A stretch of DNA of 64,000 nucleotides from an uncultured Eubacteriales bacterium (GCA_900316615.1 ONDU01000001.1:1-64000); one strand, 5' to 3'; shown: positions 9,145 to 17,693, counted from the first letter of the stretch. Notes: generated from the sequence alone by a model not told the origin. Program-made: numbers and translations.

Positions 9145-9292
9145 AGAATTTCGTGATTTTTTATGTTATTGTTTATATCAACAAATAAAATTACGGATAT
9201 TATGCAAAATAACAATTCCAACTTTGGGCAAATAATAAAAGTTATTAAATATTGTACATTGTTACGAAAATATAAATAAATTTTTAAATTTA

Positions 9293-9343
9293 TTGAAAAC
9301 AAGTCGGTATTGTTGTATAATGCTCTTGCGAAGATATTCTTCG
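9293..9343 (+). promoter_or_regulatory. Promoter and 5'-terminal mRNA stem-loop
   Basis: TTGAAA (9293-9298), a 17-base spacer and TATAAT (9316-9321). The predicted transcript starts near 9328, directly at hairpin CGAAGA-TAT-TCTTCG (9329-9343). A ribosome binding site AAAGGAGG follows at 9358-9365. Confidence 0.7.
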
Positions 9344-9372
9344 GATACACAATTAAAGGAGGAAAAAATAAA

Positions 9373-11124
9373 ATGTCCAAGAAAAAAGTACTTAGCGTAG
9401 TTCTGGCAGCGTCCATGGTTGCTTCGGCAGCTGTTGCAACCGCTGTTACTACAGCTGCTGACGACAATGTTCGTGGTACTGTATACTTCGATTCAACAGG
9501 TCCCCTCCAGGGTGCACAGCGTAACACATATTACTGCTATATGTGGGGCAGCGACGGCTCAGGAGAAATTGCTGCGTGGAACACAGCTCCGTTAAAGATG
9601 AAAAAGGTTGATGGTCAGGATAACCTGTTCTCATTCAATGTACCCAAGACAAATGCCGACGGTGCAACAGTGAATGCTGACTTGGTTATATTCTCAGGTC
9701 TTGGCAAGGGTCAGACATATGACACAACATTCAGCGATTCATGTTTCGGTGATACAGCTTATGTTCTTGATGAAGTTCTTGAAAATCCTGTAGACAGTGC
9801 TCAGACAGCTCTTGCATGTGCATGGAGAAATAACCCTCAGGAGGGTGCTCATATCTCTATCACATCAACAGGCAGAGTTCAGGGTGTAGGTATTCTTTCA
9901 ACAGAAACACCTGAGAGCATTACAGACGCATTCATTCAGCAGTACGAAGCAGGTATGGCTGAAGGCAAGGTAGGATATGATAATCCAAACCTCGTAACAG
10001 ATGCAGCTCGTCAGAATTATATTGACCAGATTAACGCAATCATTGCAAGCCAGCCTGAAAGACCTACAGCTTCCCCCGAACAGCCTACAACTCCCCCTGA
10101 GCAGCCTACAGAGTGGACTACTTCAGAGGCTCCTACACAGGCTCCCACAGAGGCTACTACACAGGGCTCTGATACAAGCGGACGTAAGGCAGGACTTCCT
10201 TTGCCCGCAGACATGAACCTTCCTTCAAAGAACGCAAGCCCCGATGATGTATACGGCGGCTGGGACGGCTACTACAATGTATACTACTTTGAAGCTCCCG
10301 CAGAGTGGCTCACACAGCACACAGATGCTAAAGAGAAGGACGCTAACGGCGAGACTTGGGAAATCGGTTTCTACTGGTTCACAGGTTCAATCAACAACGG
10401 CGACTGGCCCGGTGAAAAGGCTGGAAAGATTGAAGTAAACGGTAAGACATACTTCTACGGATTTGCTCCTACATTCGCAGGAAGCATTATCTGGAACAAC
10501 GGTATCAGCGACAGAGTTGCAGAGAACAAGAAGTTCAAGCTCCAGACAGAGGACATCAAGGTTGACGATCCCGCTTTGAACTCACTCGCAGATGTTGTAT
10601 ATGAAGAGTCAGACGGTGCTATAGACGGCGTTTCAACAGCAGGCTGTCTTGCATACGTATCAAGCGTTGAGCAGGTTGTAAACGGCTTGACAGGCGATAC
10701 ACAGGATGTTTACAAGTGTAAGTGGAAGTTCTTCGATCCTCAGACTGGTGATACAACAGAAACAGCTCTTAAAAACGAGGACGGAAGCTATGTAACAGTT
10801 TCAGGCGATGCATTCGGCTATGCTCTGCTTGCAGTTAACCCTTACTTTGATATGGACTATACACATGTAAACGAGGGTGTAGAGGTTCCTACAGATAAGC
10901 CCGTTTCAACACTTCCTCCCGCAGCTGATCCTACAAAGGGTGCAGACAACAATGGCAGCACAAACGGCACAGGTGCAGCAAACACAACCGGCGGAAATAC
11001 TCAGAGCGGCAAAACAGTTAACACAGCTGAGGGTGCTGCTGTAGTAGTTCTCGGAACAGTATTGTTCGCAGCATTGGGAGTTGCTTTCGTAGCTCGCAAG
11101 AGAAGAGAGAGCGAAGAGGCTTAA
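9373..11124 (+). CDS. Large anchored surface protein, putative carbohydrate-binding
   Basis: 583 residues from ATG 9373, chosen for the AAAGGAGG site and because MSKKKVLSVVLAASMV begins a proper signal peptide; the longer frame from 9310 overlaps the promoter. Domain 1 (about residues 28-235) starts NVRGTVYFDSTGPL, contains TYYCYMWGSDG and the block ENPVDSAQ, and is about 70-80% identical by eye to the next gene. A Pro/Thr/Glu linker follows. Domain 2 (about residues 285-520) is rich in aromatic residues (YYNVYYF, WEIGFYWFTG, IIWNNGI), suggesting glycan binding. The anchor is QSGKTVNTAEG, hydrophobic helix, RKRRESEE. No catalytic motif was recognised; the family is unassigned. Confidence 0.75.
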   Translation: MSKKKVLSVVLAASMVASAAVATAVTTAADDNVRGTVYFDSTGPLQGAQRNTYYCYMWGSDGSGEIAAWNTAPLKMKKVDGQDNLFSFNVPKTNADGATVNADLVIFSGLGKGQTYDTTFSDSCFGDTAYVLDEVLENPVDSAQTALACAWRNNPQEGAHISITSTGRVQGVGILSTETPESITDAFIQQYEAGMAEGKVGYDNPNLVTDAARQNYIDQINAIIASQPERPTASPEQPTTPPEQPTEWTTSEAPTQAPTEATTQGSDTSGRKAGLPLPADMNLPSKNASPDDVYGGWDGYYNVYYFEAPAEWLTQHTDAKEKDANGETWEIGFYWFTGSINNGDWPGEKAGKIEVNGKTYFYGFAPTFAGSIIWNNGISDRVAENKKFKLQTEDIKVDDPALNSLADVVYEESDGAIDGVSTAGCLAYVSSVEQVVNGLTGDTQDVYKCKWKFFDPQTGDTTETALKNEDGSYVTVSGDAFGYALLAVNPYFDMDYTHVNEGVEVPTDKPVSTLPPAADPTKGADNNGSTNGTGAANTTGGNTQSGKTVNTAEGAAVVVLGTVLFAALGVAFVARKRRESEEA

Positions 11125-11161
11125 TTTTTAAGACATTTTAACCGACTTTATTCGGGTATTT

Positions 11162-11190
11162 AGAGGTGTGCAGTTCAGCACACCTCTTTC
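11162..11190 (+). terminator. Intrinsic terminator
   Basis: AGAGGTGTGC / GCACACCTCT, a 10-bp perfect stem with a six-base loop, then TTTC. It lies between the paralogues. No clear promoter follows it, so the next gene may depend on readthrough. Confidence 0.75.
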
Positions 11191-11225
11191 TGCAAATTAA
11201 GATGATTTTTTAGGAGGAAGCATTT

Positions 11226-12266
11226 ATGACGAACAGAAAATTTATCAGCGTTATTCTTACAGTGTCAATAATCAGTGCGGCATCGATCGCATCATCTTTA
11301 AGTATGACAGCCTCGGCAGATGACAATATAAGAGGAACAGTATACTTTGATTCTACAGGTCCTTTGGACGGAGCACAGCGTAACACATATTACTGCTATA
11401 TGTGGGGCAGTGACGGTACGGGAAGCATAGGTGAGTGGAATACAAAATCCCTGAAAATGAACAAGGTTGAGGGTCAGGAAAAGCTTTATTCCTATGATGT
11501 TCCCAAAACAAACTCAAACGGAGATATAGTCAATGCGGATTTGGTAATATTCTCTGCTTTGGGAAAGGGGCAGACATACGACACGACATTCAGCGATTCG
11601 TGCCTTGGCGATACAGCTTATGTTGTAGAGGGTGAAATACTTGAAAATCCTGTAGACAGTGCACAGATAGCCGTTGCATGTGCGTGGAGGAACAATCCGC
11701 AGGAGGGTGCTCATATCTGTATAACTTCAACAGGAAGAGTTCAGGGAGTAGGTATACTCACAACCGAAACTCCCGAAAGTATTGCAGACGCATTCATTCA
11801 AAAATATAATGACGGTATGGCTCAGGGCTTGACAGGCTATGACAATCCCGAACTTGTAACAGATGAAGCACGTCAGAACTATATCAATCAGATTAACGCA
11901 ATCATTGCAGGTCACGAAAGACCCACAGATCCCCCCGAACAGCCTACAGATGCTCCTACACAGCAGGAAGCTCCCTCGGAAGCTCCGACACAGGCTCCGA
12001 CACAGAATCCGACACAGGCCTCCACAGAAGCACAGACCATTGCAACACTTCCTACTGCCGCTTCTGCAAGTGACGGAACAACAATCAGTCATACATCAGA
12101 AGCAGGAGGAACAGGCTCGGCAGGTACAACGGGTACAACAGGCGGAAATACTCAGAGCGGCAAAACAGTCGATACAGCCGAGAGTACCGCCGCAGCAGTT
12201 CTCGGAAGCGTGCTTCTTGCAGCAACAGGAGTTGCCTTTATTGTACGCAAAAAAAGAGAGGTCTGA
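11226..12266 (+). CDS. Paralogous anchored surface protein, single module
   Basis: 346 residues. The signal peptide (SMTASADD) leads into the same N-terminal module as the preceding gene (NIRGTVYFDSTGPL, TYYCYMWGSDG, ENPVDSAQ, RVQGVGIL). A Pro/Thr/Gln linker and anchor KTVDTAEST, hydrophobic helix, RKKREV follow. It lacks the second aromatic domain of its neighbour, so one arose from the other by duplication with domain gain or loss. The ribosome binding site is TAGGAGG. Codon use is less biased toward GCT/GGT than in the neighbours, hinting at lower expression; that is an impression, not a count. Confidence 0.75.
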   Translation: MTNRKFISVILTVSIISAASIASSLSMTASADDNIRGTVYFDSTGPLDGAQRNTYYCYMWGSDGTGSIGEWNTKSLKMNKVEGQEKLYSYDVPKTNSNGDIVNADLVIFSALGKGQTYDTTFSDSCLGDTAYVVEGEILENPVDSAQIAVACAWRNNPQEGAHICITSTGRVQGVGILTTETPESIADAFIQKYNDGMAQGLTGYDNPELVTDEARQNYINQINAIIAGHERPTDPPEQPTDAPTQQEAPSEAPTQAPTQNPTQASTEAQTIATLPTAASASDGTTISHTSEAGGTGSAGTTGTTGGNTQSGKTVDTAESTAAAVLGSVLLAATGVAFIVRKKREV

Positions 12267-12423
12267 GCCTCCCGCAATATTATATATGCTAAATCTACAG
12301 ATTGTTCTCAGGTCATTCATGGAAAATGTAAATATGTACAATCGTGTGGTTAAAACATACAAAAAATTAAGAATATCTTTTACGTTCTATACTTTGCGAA
12401 ACTTAAAATTTTTAAAAAATCTG

Positions 12424-12476
12424 TTGATAAATTCAAAAATATATTATATAATTGGATTACTGAAGTGTATGCTTCG
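12424..12476 (+). promoter_or_regulatory. Promoter and 5'-terminal mRNA stem-loop
   Basis: TTGATA (12424-12429), a 17-base spacer and TATAAT (12447-12452). The expected transcript start near 12459 is followed at once by hairpin TGAAG / CTTCG (12461-12476), the third such leader in this cluster. The upstream stretch 12267-12423 shows nothing else recognisable. Confidence 0.65.
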
Positions 12477-12512
12477 TGTATACTATTATATATTACTGGA
12501 GGAGAATTAACA

Positions 12513-13436
12513 ATGACAAAAAAGATTTTAAGTGTTGTTACAACAGTTGCAGTTCTCGGTACTATGGCTTGTGCAGGTGCAGTAAGTTCATCAGCTTATT
12601 CAGGTGAAATCAGCTTTGAGGTTCCCGAAACATGGGGTAATGCCAACAAAACATTCTATGCTCACATTTGGAACGGACTTCCCGGCGGTAAAGGTCTTTA
12701 TGAGTGGCAGACAGCTAACGAGAAAATGACATGGAAAAAGGGCGATGCTACAGCAACATATCAGGTTCCCGACGGAGACTGGAACTTGATTATCGTTTCA
12801 GGTAACACAGGTATTCAGACATATGATACAGTTATGAATGCAAACTGTATTGGTGATACCTGCTATGTAATGTCCGACCAGTTCGAGAACCCCGTTGACT
12901 CAAAGAAGGTTGCTTACGGTCTTGGCTGGAGAAACAATTCTGACTGCGGTCCTCATAAGGTTGTTTCATCACTTGGTAACATAATCGGTAATGCTTTCCT
13001 GCCCGGAGAGAACGATCAGATTCTTTATGACAACTTCGTAAAGAAGTATGACGAGAACAACGTTGCAGATCCTGAAAATGAAATCTACAACTGGAACGAT
13101 GACGGTAAGGTTGAGACAGGTAAGGACTGGACAACAATAAAGAAAGAAGTTGCTGAGAAGCTTGGCGTTTCTGTTGACGAACCCTCAAGCAGCGATCCTT
13201 CATCAAGCGATCCTTCATCAACCGATGATTCATCAAGCAAGAATGATTCATCAAGTAAGAATGATTCATCAAGCAAGACAAATACAACAAAAACTGATAC
13301 AACAGCAAAAACTGAAACAACAGGTTCATCTACAAGCACAACAACAGGTGACAGCACTCCCGTAGTTGCTTTGTTTGCTACACTTGCAGGTGCATTGGGT
13401 GTAGCATTCCTTGCACGCAAGAAGTCTGTAAAATAA
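12513..13436 (+). CDS. Anchored surface protein, distant member of the cluster
   Basis: 307 residues from ATG 12513, preceded by GGAGGAG; the frame opens upstream at 12465 but that would run through the promoter hairpin. The signal peptide ends near SSAYSG. The single domain shares landmarks with the two previous genes (TFYAHIWNG, GIQTYDTVMNANCIGDTCYV, ENPVDSKK, LGWRNN), so it is a diverged member of the same module family. The linker is Ser/Asp-rich (SSSDPSSSDPSST, then SSSKND repeats). The anchor is STTTGDS, hydrophobic helix, RKKSVK. A strong terminator follows. Confidence 0.75.
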   Translation: MTKKILSVVTTVAVLGTMACAGAVSSSAYSGEISFEVPETWGNANKTFYAHIWNGLPGGKGLYEWQTANEKMTWKKGDATATYQVPDGDWNLIIVSGNTGIQTYDTVMNANCIGDTCYVMSDQFENPVDSKKVAYGLGWRNNSDCGPHKVVSSLGNIIGNAFLPGENDQILYDNFVKKYDENNVADPENEIYNWNDDGKVETGKDWTTIKKEVAEKLGVSVDEPSSSDPSSSDPSSTDDSSSKNDSSSKNDSSSKTNTTKTDTTAKTETTGSSTSTTTGDSTPVVALFATLAGALGVAFLARKKSVK

Positions 13437-13455
13437 TTGATTTTTCGCATACACT

Positions 13456-14457
13456 TTAATATGGGACGGCTTTCGCCGTCCCTCTTTTTTGTATGCTTAT
13501 GTGTTTAAGGGTTTCACCCTTAAAAATCCTGACCAAAGGCTCTGCCTTTGGAAACCGCAAGGGCTCTGCCCTTGACCCGCAGGGCTCTGCCCTTGACCCG
13601 CCAAGCTGAGAAATATCGAGAGGATTTTCACCCTTTCCTACCTCAACGGTAAAGCTCGGAATATGAAGCTTTTGTATAATCCAGTCCTTAAAGCCACCAC
13701 CGACTGCCATTTCTTCTGGAAAGCTCAAGGAATATCCGCTGAGCTTCGACATCTTTTCTGCAATTTCAAGGCTTTCCGGGGGAGTATTATCGCCGTAGCT
13801 CCAGTATATTTCCTCGCCCTGACTGTGAAATGCTGTTGCGGAAATTATTGTGTTGCTTCTGCAAAAATCCGCAATACAGTGGCTTTCGTGTTCACTTTCG
13901 GGAAATTCTCCGCCGTAGCGAGTTTTTGAGGGGAATATAATACCGTTTTCAAGCTCTCTTTTTTTGACGGTTTTCCAGTCAGCATCAAAATTATGGTTTA
14001 TATCTACCCCCATAGCGTTGCTTTGCCAGTGCAGAGTATCACCTCCGCTTATTCTTTCAACAAAATCAGAAAGCATTCCGGCAGAGCGGCTGCCGTGTAT
14101 ACTTATTTCCACGCCGTCAGGATTGACGCACGGAACAACAGCAAGCGACCTGTTTCTGAAATATTCCCATAAATTTTCGCCGCAAAGCGGTTTACGGTTG
14201 ATTATTGAACGGCTTACGTTTATAATAAACATATACAGTAAATGACAGGTTATCCATTCCATACCGTGAAAGCCGCCGCAAAGCAGTACCTTGTTCGGAC
14301 TGTTTCCTATGGAAAAGCATTCCACAGGTCTTTTAAGAACGCTAAAGCCGATAGCTTCCGTGTTTACGAAAAAGAAAGAGTCTGTTATTTTCTCTCTCAG
14401 GATATTTCTTAAAGCTTCATCACAGCGTTGTGAGAAATATTTTTTAAAGTCGTACAT
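13456..14457 (-). CDS. M14-family zinc carboxypeptidase with a repeat-derived C-terminus
   Basis: 333 residues. Zinc ligands H-x-x-E lie in GGFHGMEW, the third ligand in AFHSQGEEIYW, and the catalytic Glu in FTVEVGKGENPL, so the active site is complete. The HSQGEEIYW form is typical of bacterial gamma-D-glutamyl-diamino acid peptidases acting on peptidoglycan stems, which is the likely role. No signal peptide is visible. After about residue 285 (LDISQLGG) the sequence turns into translated family B repeat (GGSRAEPCGSRAEP, KAEPLVRIFKGETLK) and then a translated terminator (KRGTAKAVPY). The natural last 20-30 residues appear lost. Confidence 0.85.
   Translation of the reverse strand: MYDFKKYFSQRCDEALRNILREKITDSFFFVNTEAIGFSVLKRPVECFSIGNSPNKVLLCGGFHGMEWITCHLLYMFIINVSRSIINRKPLCGENLWEYFRNRSLAVVPCVNPDGVEISIHGSRSAGMLSDFVERISGGDTLHWQSNAMGVDINHNFDADWKTVKKRELENGIIFPSKTRYGGEFPESEHESHCIADFCRSNTIISATAFHSQGEEIYWSYGDNTPPESLEIAEKMSKLSGYSLSFPEEMAVGGGFKDWIIQKLHIPSFTVEVGKGENPLDISQLGGSRAEPCGSRAEPLRFPKAEPLVRIFKGETLKHISIQKRGTAKAVPY
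13463..13490. terminator. Terminator, overlapped by the convergent peptidase frame
   Basis: GGGACGGC-TTTC-GCCGTCCC followed by TCTTTTTT on the plus strand. It ends the surface-protein gene. The minus-strand M14 peptidase frame runs through the hairpin and stops just beyond it. Confidence 0.85.
13503..13604 (-). repeat. Family B triple-hairpin element, copy B1, inside the end of the peptidase gene
   Basis: In the gene's reading direction it runs from spacer CGGGTCAAGGGC through two tandem copies of a 21-bp hairpin unit (AGGGC-TCT-GCCCT in plus-strand sense), then the CCAAAGGC/GCCTTTGG hairpin and the final AAGGG/CCCTT hairpin ending in GTTTA. The usual first hairpin (AAGCCTTT) is missing. Same orientation as the gene it terminates. 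Confidence 0.85.
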
Positions 14458-14544
14458 AAAAACACCTCATAATACTTAATCTGATAAAACATTTTATGAA
14501 TATAAGGTAAAAAATATTAAACTATAAAAAGGAGATGCATTACT

Positions 14545-15090
14545 ATGGAGCTTTATGAAAAAACGCTTGAAAGCCGTGATGTTTTCAACGGCAGAGTAAT
14601 ACACGTTACAGTCGATAAAATAGAGCTGCCCAACGGACATACTTCAGAAAGAGAAGTAGTAGGACACCCCGGCGGAGTCTGCATAGCGGCACTTAATGAC
14701 GATAACGAGCTTTATTTTGTAAGACAGTACAGGTATCCGTATCATAAGGTAGTGCTTGAGCTGCCGGCAGGAAAGCTTGAAAAGGGTTCTACGCCTTTGG
14801 AAAACGGCATTCGTGAGCTTAAAGAAGAGGTCGGAGCAGTAGGAAAGGACTACAGATTTTTAGGTGAGCTGTACCCGTCCCCCGGTTACTGTGCAGAGAT
14901 AATACACCTGTACTTTTGCAGGATAGAAAGTATAGGTGATGACTGTCCCGATGATGACGAGTTTCTGAATGTTGAGAAAATTCATATCGATAAGGCTGTT
15001 GAAATGGTTCTGAGCAATGAGATAAAAGACAGCAAAACTCAGACTGCCGTATTAAAAACAGCTGTGCTTTTGAAAAAAGGTATTTTATAA
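14545..15090 (+). CDS. Nudix hydrolase, ADP-ribose pyrophosphatase-like
   Basis: 181 residues, cytoplasmic. The fold and context match the NudF/ADP-ribose diphosphatase group: VRQYRYPYHKVVLELPAGKLEKG precedes the Nudix helix RELKEEVGA, which keeps the metal-binding Glu residues. The first Glu of the formal Nudix box (G-x5-E) is Ser here (GKLEKGS). The start ATG 14545 is preceded by AAAAAGGAGATG. It is divergent from the M14 peptidase across 87 bp. Confidence 0.88.
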   Translation: MELYEKTLESRDVFNGRVIHVTVDKIELPNGHTSEREVVGHPGGVCIAALNDDNELYFVRQYRYPYHKVVLELPAGKLEKGSTPLENGIRELKEEVGAVGKDYRFLGELYPSPGYCAEIIHLYFCRIESIGDDCPDDDEFLNVEKIHIDKAVEMVLSNEIKDSKTQTAVLKTAVLLKKGIL

Positions 15091-15167
15091 AATGAGAAAA
15101 TATGGTATAATACTGCTGTACGATTTTGCAGAATAGTTTAGTTCTCATGAATGATGGGGGAAGATAT

Positions 15168-15554
15168 ATGATTATAAGTCCGATAATAATAATAATTGCG
15201 GCGGCAATACTGATAGCGGCAATACTGCTTTATATAATAAACAAGCCGAAAAATCCGCTGTTTACGGGAGTTTTTCTTTTTCTGCTTTTATGCTGTGTGA
15301 TTTTCACCTTTGCCATAAATATAGAGCTTTCGTCATCAAACAGGGTGTTAACCTCAGACAACAGCTTCTCAAAGGTTCTTACCTCATTTATAACTATGGA
15401 TAATTCCCCGTCAAAGTCGATACTCTACGACAGCTTCAGACTGTTCCAGATAATAGATTTGTCGCTTGTAGGAATGTGCATAATAGCTTTTATAATCGAA
15501 ATGAGAATCCTATTGAAAAATAATATTCCGAAAGGGCAGGAGCTGAAAAAATGA
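15168..15554 (+). CDS. Small integral membrane protein, unknown function
   Basis: 128 residues from ATG 15168, preceded by GGGGGAAG; the frame continues upstream to 15126 but without a ribosome binding site. Three hydrophobic segments are visible: IISPIIIIIAAAILIAAILL, FTGVFLFLLLCCVIFTFAI and IIDLSLVGMCIIAFIIEM. The stop overlaps the ribF start (ATGA), indicating translational coupling. I recognise no family. Confidence 0.75.
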   Translation: MIISPIIIIIAAAILIAAILLYIINKPKNPLFTGVFLFLLLCCVIFTFAINIELSSSNRVLTSDNSFSKVLTSFITMDNSPSKSILYDSFRLFQIIDLSLVGMCIIAFIIEMRILLKNNIPKGQELKK

Positions 15555-16498
15555 TTATATATGATGAAATAGTTGAGATGAATACTCCCACGGCGGTAGC
15601 TTTGGGACACTTTGACGGTATACATAAGGGACATCAGCTTGTAATAGGAAATGCCGTAAAATGCAGGCAGCATAACAATCTTTCGTCTGTAGTATTTACT
15701 TTCAGACAAAATCCTGCCTGTATCGTAAAAAACAAAAAAATACCCTATCTTATGGATAACGATGAAAAAAATCAGCATATTTCGGAGCTTGGTGCGGAAT
15801 ATCTCTTCAACATAGATTTCAATGCAGTTAAAAATATATCCGCAGAGGAGTTTGTGCGTGAGGTTCTTTACAAAAAGCTTAAGGCAAGCAGAGTATACTG
15901 CGGCTTCAACTATCATTTCGGAAGCGGAGGAACTGCCAACAGCGAAACGCTCAGGGATTTATGCTCAAGGTATGATATGGAGGTTGTAGCACTTCCTCCT
16001 GCTATGTACAACGATGAGCCTATAAGCTCAACAAGAGTGCGTCACTATCTCAAACAGGGCAGAATAGCGGACGTTACCAATATGCTCGGCAGAGAGTATT
16101 CGTATAATCTCATAGTATGCAAGGGCAATCAGCTCGGCAGAAGAATGGGTACGCCTACATTCAATCAGGTTATTCCCGAACAGCTAATATTGCCCCGTTT
16201 CGGTGTGTATGCTACAGCGGTTACGCTGGAGGACGGAAGCAAGGTCTGCGGAGTTACCAACATAGGTATAAAGCCGACAGTCGGAGCAGATGCACCGCTT
16301 GCCGAAACATGGCTTCCGCACTATAACTGCGGCGAGCTTTACGGAAAAAAAGTAAGGTTTGATATAATTGACTTTATAAGAGGCGAAAAGAAATTTCACA
16401 GCATTGTTGAGCTGAAAGCTTCAATTCTTGCGGACGGCGAAAAATCGCTCAAAATTTTCCATAACTACTTTGGCGAAAAAAGGACTAATAAAAAATAA
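15551..16498 (+). CDS. ribF: Bifunctional riboflavin kinase / FAD synthetase
   Basis: 315 residues. Converts riboflavin to FMN and FMN to FAD. The N-terminal nucleotidyltransferase domain has ALGHFDGIHKGHQ (HxGH-type site), FNYHFGSGG and ISSTRVRHYL. The C-terminal flavokinase domain has GRRMGTPTFNQ (the PTxN-type motif) and KPTVG. The ATG at 15551 overlaps the previous stop by four bases. Family B copy B2 lies 35 bp after the stop. Confidence 0.93.
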   Translation: MIIYDEIVEMNTPTAVALGHFDGIHKGHQLVIGNAVKCRQHNNLSSVVFTFRQNPACIVKNKKIPYLMDNDEKNQHISELGAEYLFNIDFNAVKNISAEEFVREVLYKKLKASRVYCGFNYHFGSGGTANSETLRDLCSRYDMEVVALPPAMYNDEPISSTRVRHYLKQGRIADVTNMLGREYSYNLIVCKGNQLGRRMGTPTFNQVIPEQLILPRFGVYATAVTLEDGSKVCGVTNIGIKPTVGADAPLAETWLPHYNCGELYGKKVRFDIIDFIRGEKKFHSIVELKASILADGEKSLKIFHNYFGEKRTNKK

Positions 16499-16532
16499 AT
16501 ATTTGCAGAACTTTGACAGAGATATCCATAAA

Positions 16533-16611
16533 GTTTAGCACAGCCTTTTAAAAGGCTTGTGTGTCGAGGGCAGAGTCCTCGGCAGGATTTTTAAGGGTGC
16601 AATCCTTAAAC
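16533..16611 (+). repeat. Family B triple-hairpin element, copy B2
   Basis: GTTTAG start, hairpin GCCTTTTAAAAGGC, hairpin CGAGG-GCAGAGT-CCTCG, hairpin TTAAGG-GTGCAAT-CCTTAA and terminal AAAC. It carries some pairing-neutral changes relative to other copies. It lies 3' of ribF in sense orientation. Confidence 0.85.
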
Positions 16612-16733
16612 TTAAAGGAGTTCTTAGTCAAAGTTTTGTTTATTTATTTAAATATAAAAAGTTTCAAGGTTTTTTCAAGGAACTTTATATAAAATAAATT
16701 ATAATTAATATCAGAAGGAGTGAATGTTTAGCT

Positions 16734-17693
16734 ATGGTAGAGGTAAAGAACCTTGTGAAGCGTTACGGTGACAAGCTAGCCGTAAACAATGTAAGCTTTA
16801 CCGTAAATGAAGGAGAAATCTTAGGTTTTCTGGGGCCAAACGGTGCAGGAAAATCTACAACCATGAACATTATTACAGGATACCTGTCGTCAACATCGGG
16901 TACGGTTACGATAGACGGCTGCGAAATTCTCGATGACCCAAAGGGAGCGAAATCCAAAATAGGATATTTGCCGGAAATACCGCCGCTTTATCAGGATATG
17001 ACCGTAAAAAGGTATCTTGAATTTGTCTATGACCTTAAAAGAGTAACACTGCCTAAGCAGGAGCATCTTGCAGAGGTCTGCAAGGTAACAAAAATAACTG
17101 ATGTCTACAACAGAGTTATTAAAAACCTGTCAAAAGGTTATCGCCAGAGAGTAGGCTTTGCTCAGGCTTTAGTGGGAAATCCTCCTGTAATAATTCTTGA
17201 CGAACCTACGGTAGGACTTGACCCCAAACAGATTATCGAAATGCGTAACCTCATAAGAGGACTCGGAAAAAAGCATACCGTAATACTTTCATCACACGTA
17301 TTGTCAGAGATACAGGCAGTGTGCGACAGAATAGTTGTTATAAACAACGGTCAGCTTGTAGCGGACGAAAGCACGGAGGAAATAACAACAAACTTCACAG
17401 GCTACAAAAGAATACAGCTTCATATTGACGGCAGCGAAAATGTAATACTTCCTGCACTTCGTGCTGTAGATGATGTAAGCAGAGTAAGGAAGGTTATGCG
17501 TACCATAGACGGCTACGGTGAGTACATAGTTGAGTCACGTGCCGAAAAAGACGTAAGAAAGGGAATTTTCAATGCAATGGCAAAGGCAGACTGTCCCATA
17601 GTTATGATGAGAAATGCCGAAATGTCGCTTGAAGATGCTTTCTTAAAGATTACAAGCGGAGAGCCTGTAAAAACAAAAGGAGGCAGAAAGTAA
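16734..17693 (+). CDS. ABC transporter ATPase, GldA-like
   Basis: 319 residues. Walker A GPNGAGKST (about residue 36), signature LSKGYRQRVGFAQAL, Walker B VIILDEPTVGLDP and H-loop SSHVLSEI are all present, with a C-terminal extension of about 90 residues typical of ABC-2 exporters. It is first of four overlapping or tightly spaced genes (ATPase, permease, auxiliary protein, DUF4340 protein), the arrangement known from GldAFG-type transporters. The stop overlaps the next start by one base. The substrate is unknown; the organism type gives no reason to expect gliding. Confidence 0.9.
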   Translation: MVEVKNLVKRYGDKLAVNNVSFTVNEGEILGFLGPNGAGKSTTMNIITGYLSSTSGTVTIDGCEILDDPKGAKSKIGYLPEIPPLYQDMTVKRYLEFVYDLKRVTLPKQEHLAEVCKVTKITDVYNRVIKNLSKGYRQRVGFAQALVGNPPVIILDEPTVGLDPKQIIEMRNLIRGLGKKHTVILSSHVLSEIQAVCDRIVVINNGQLVADESTEEITTNFTGYKRIQLHIDGSENVILPALRAVDDVSRVRKVMRTIDGYGEYIVESRAEKDVRKGIFNAMAKADCPIVMMRNAEMSLEDAFLKITSGEPVKTKGGRK

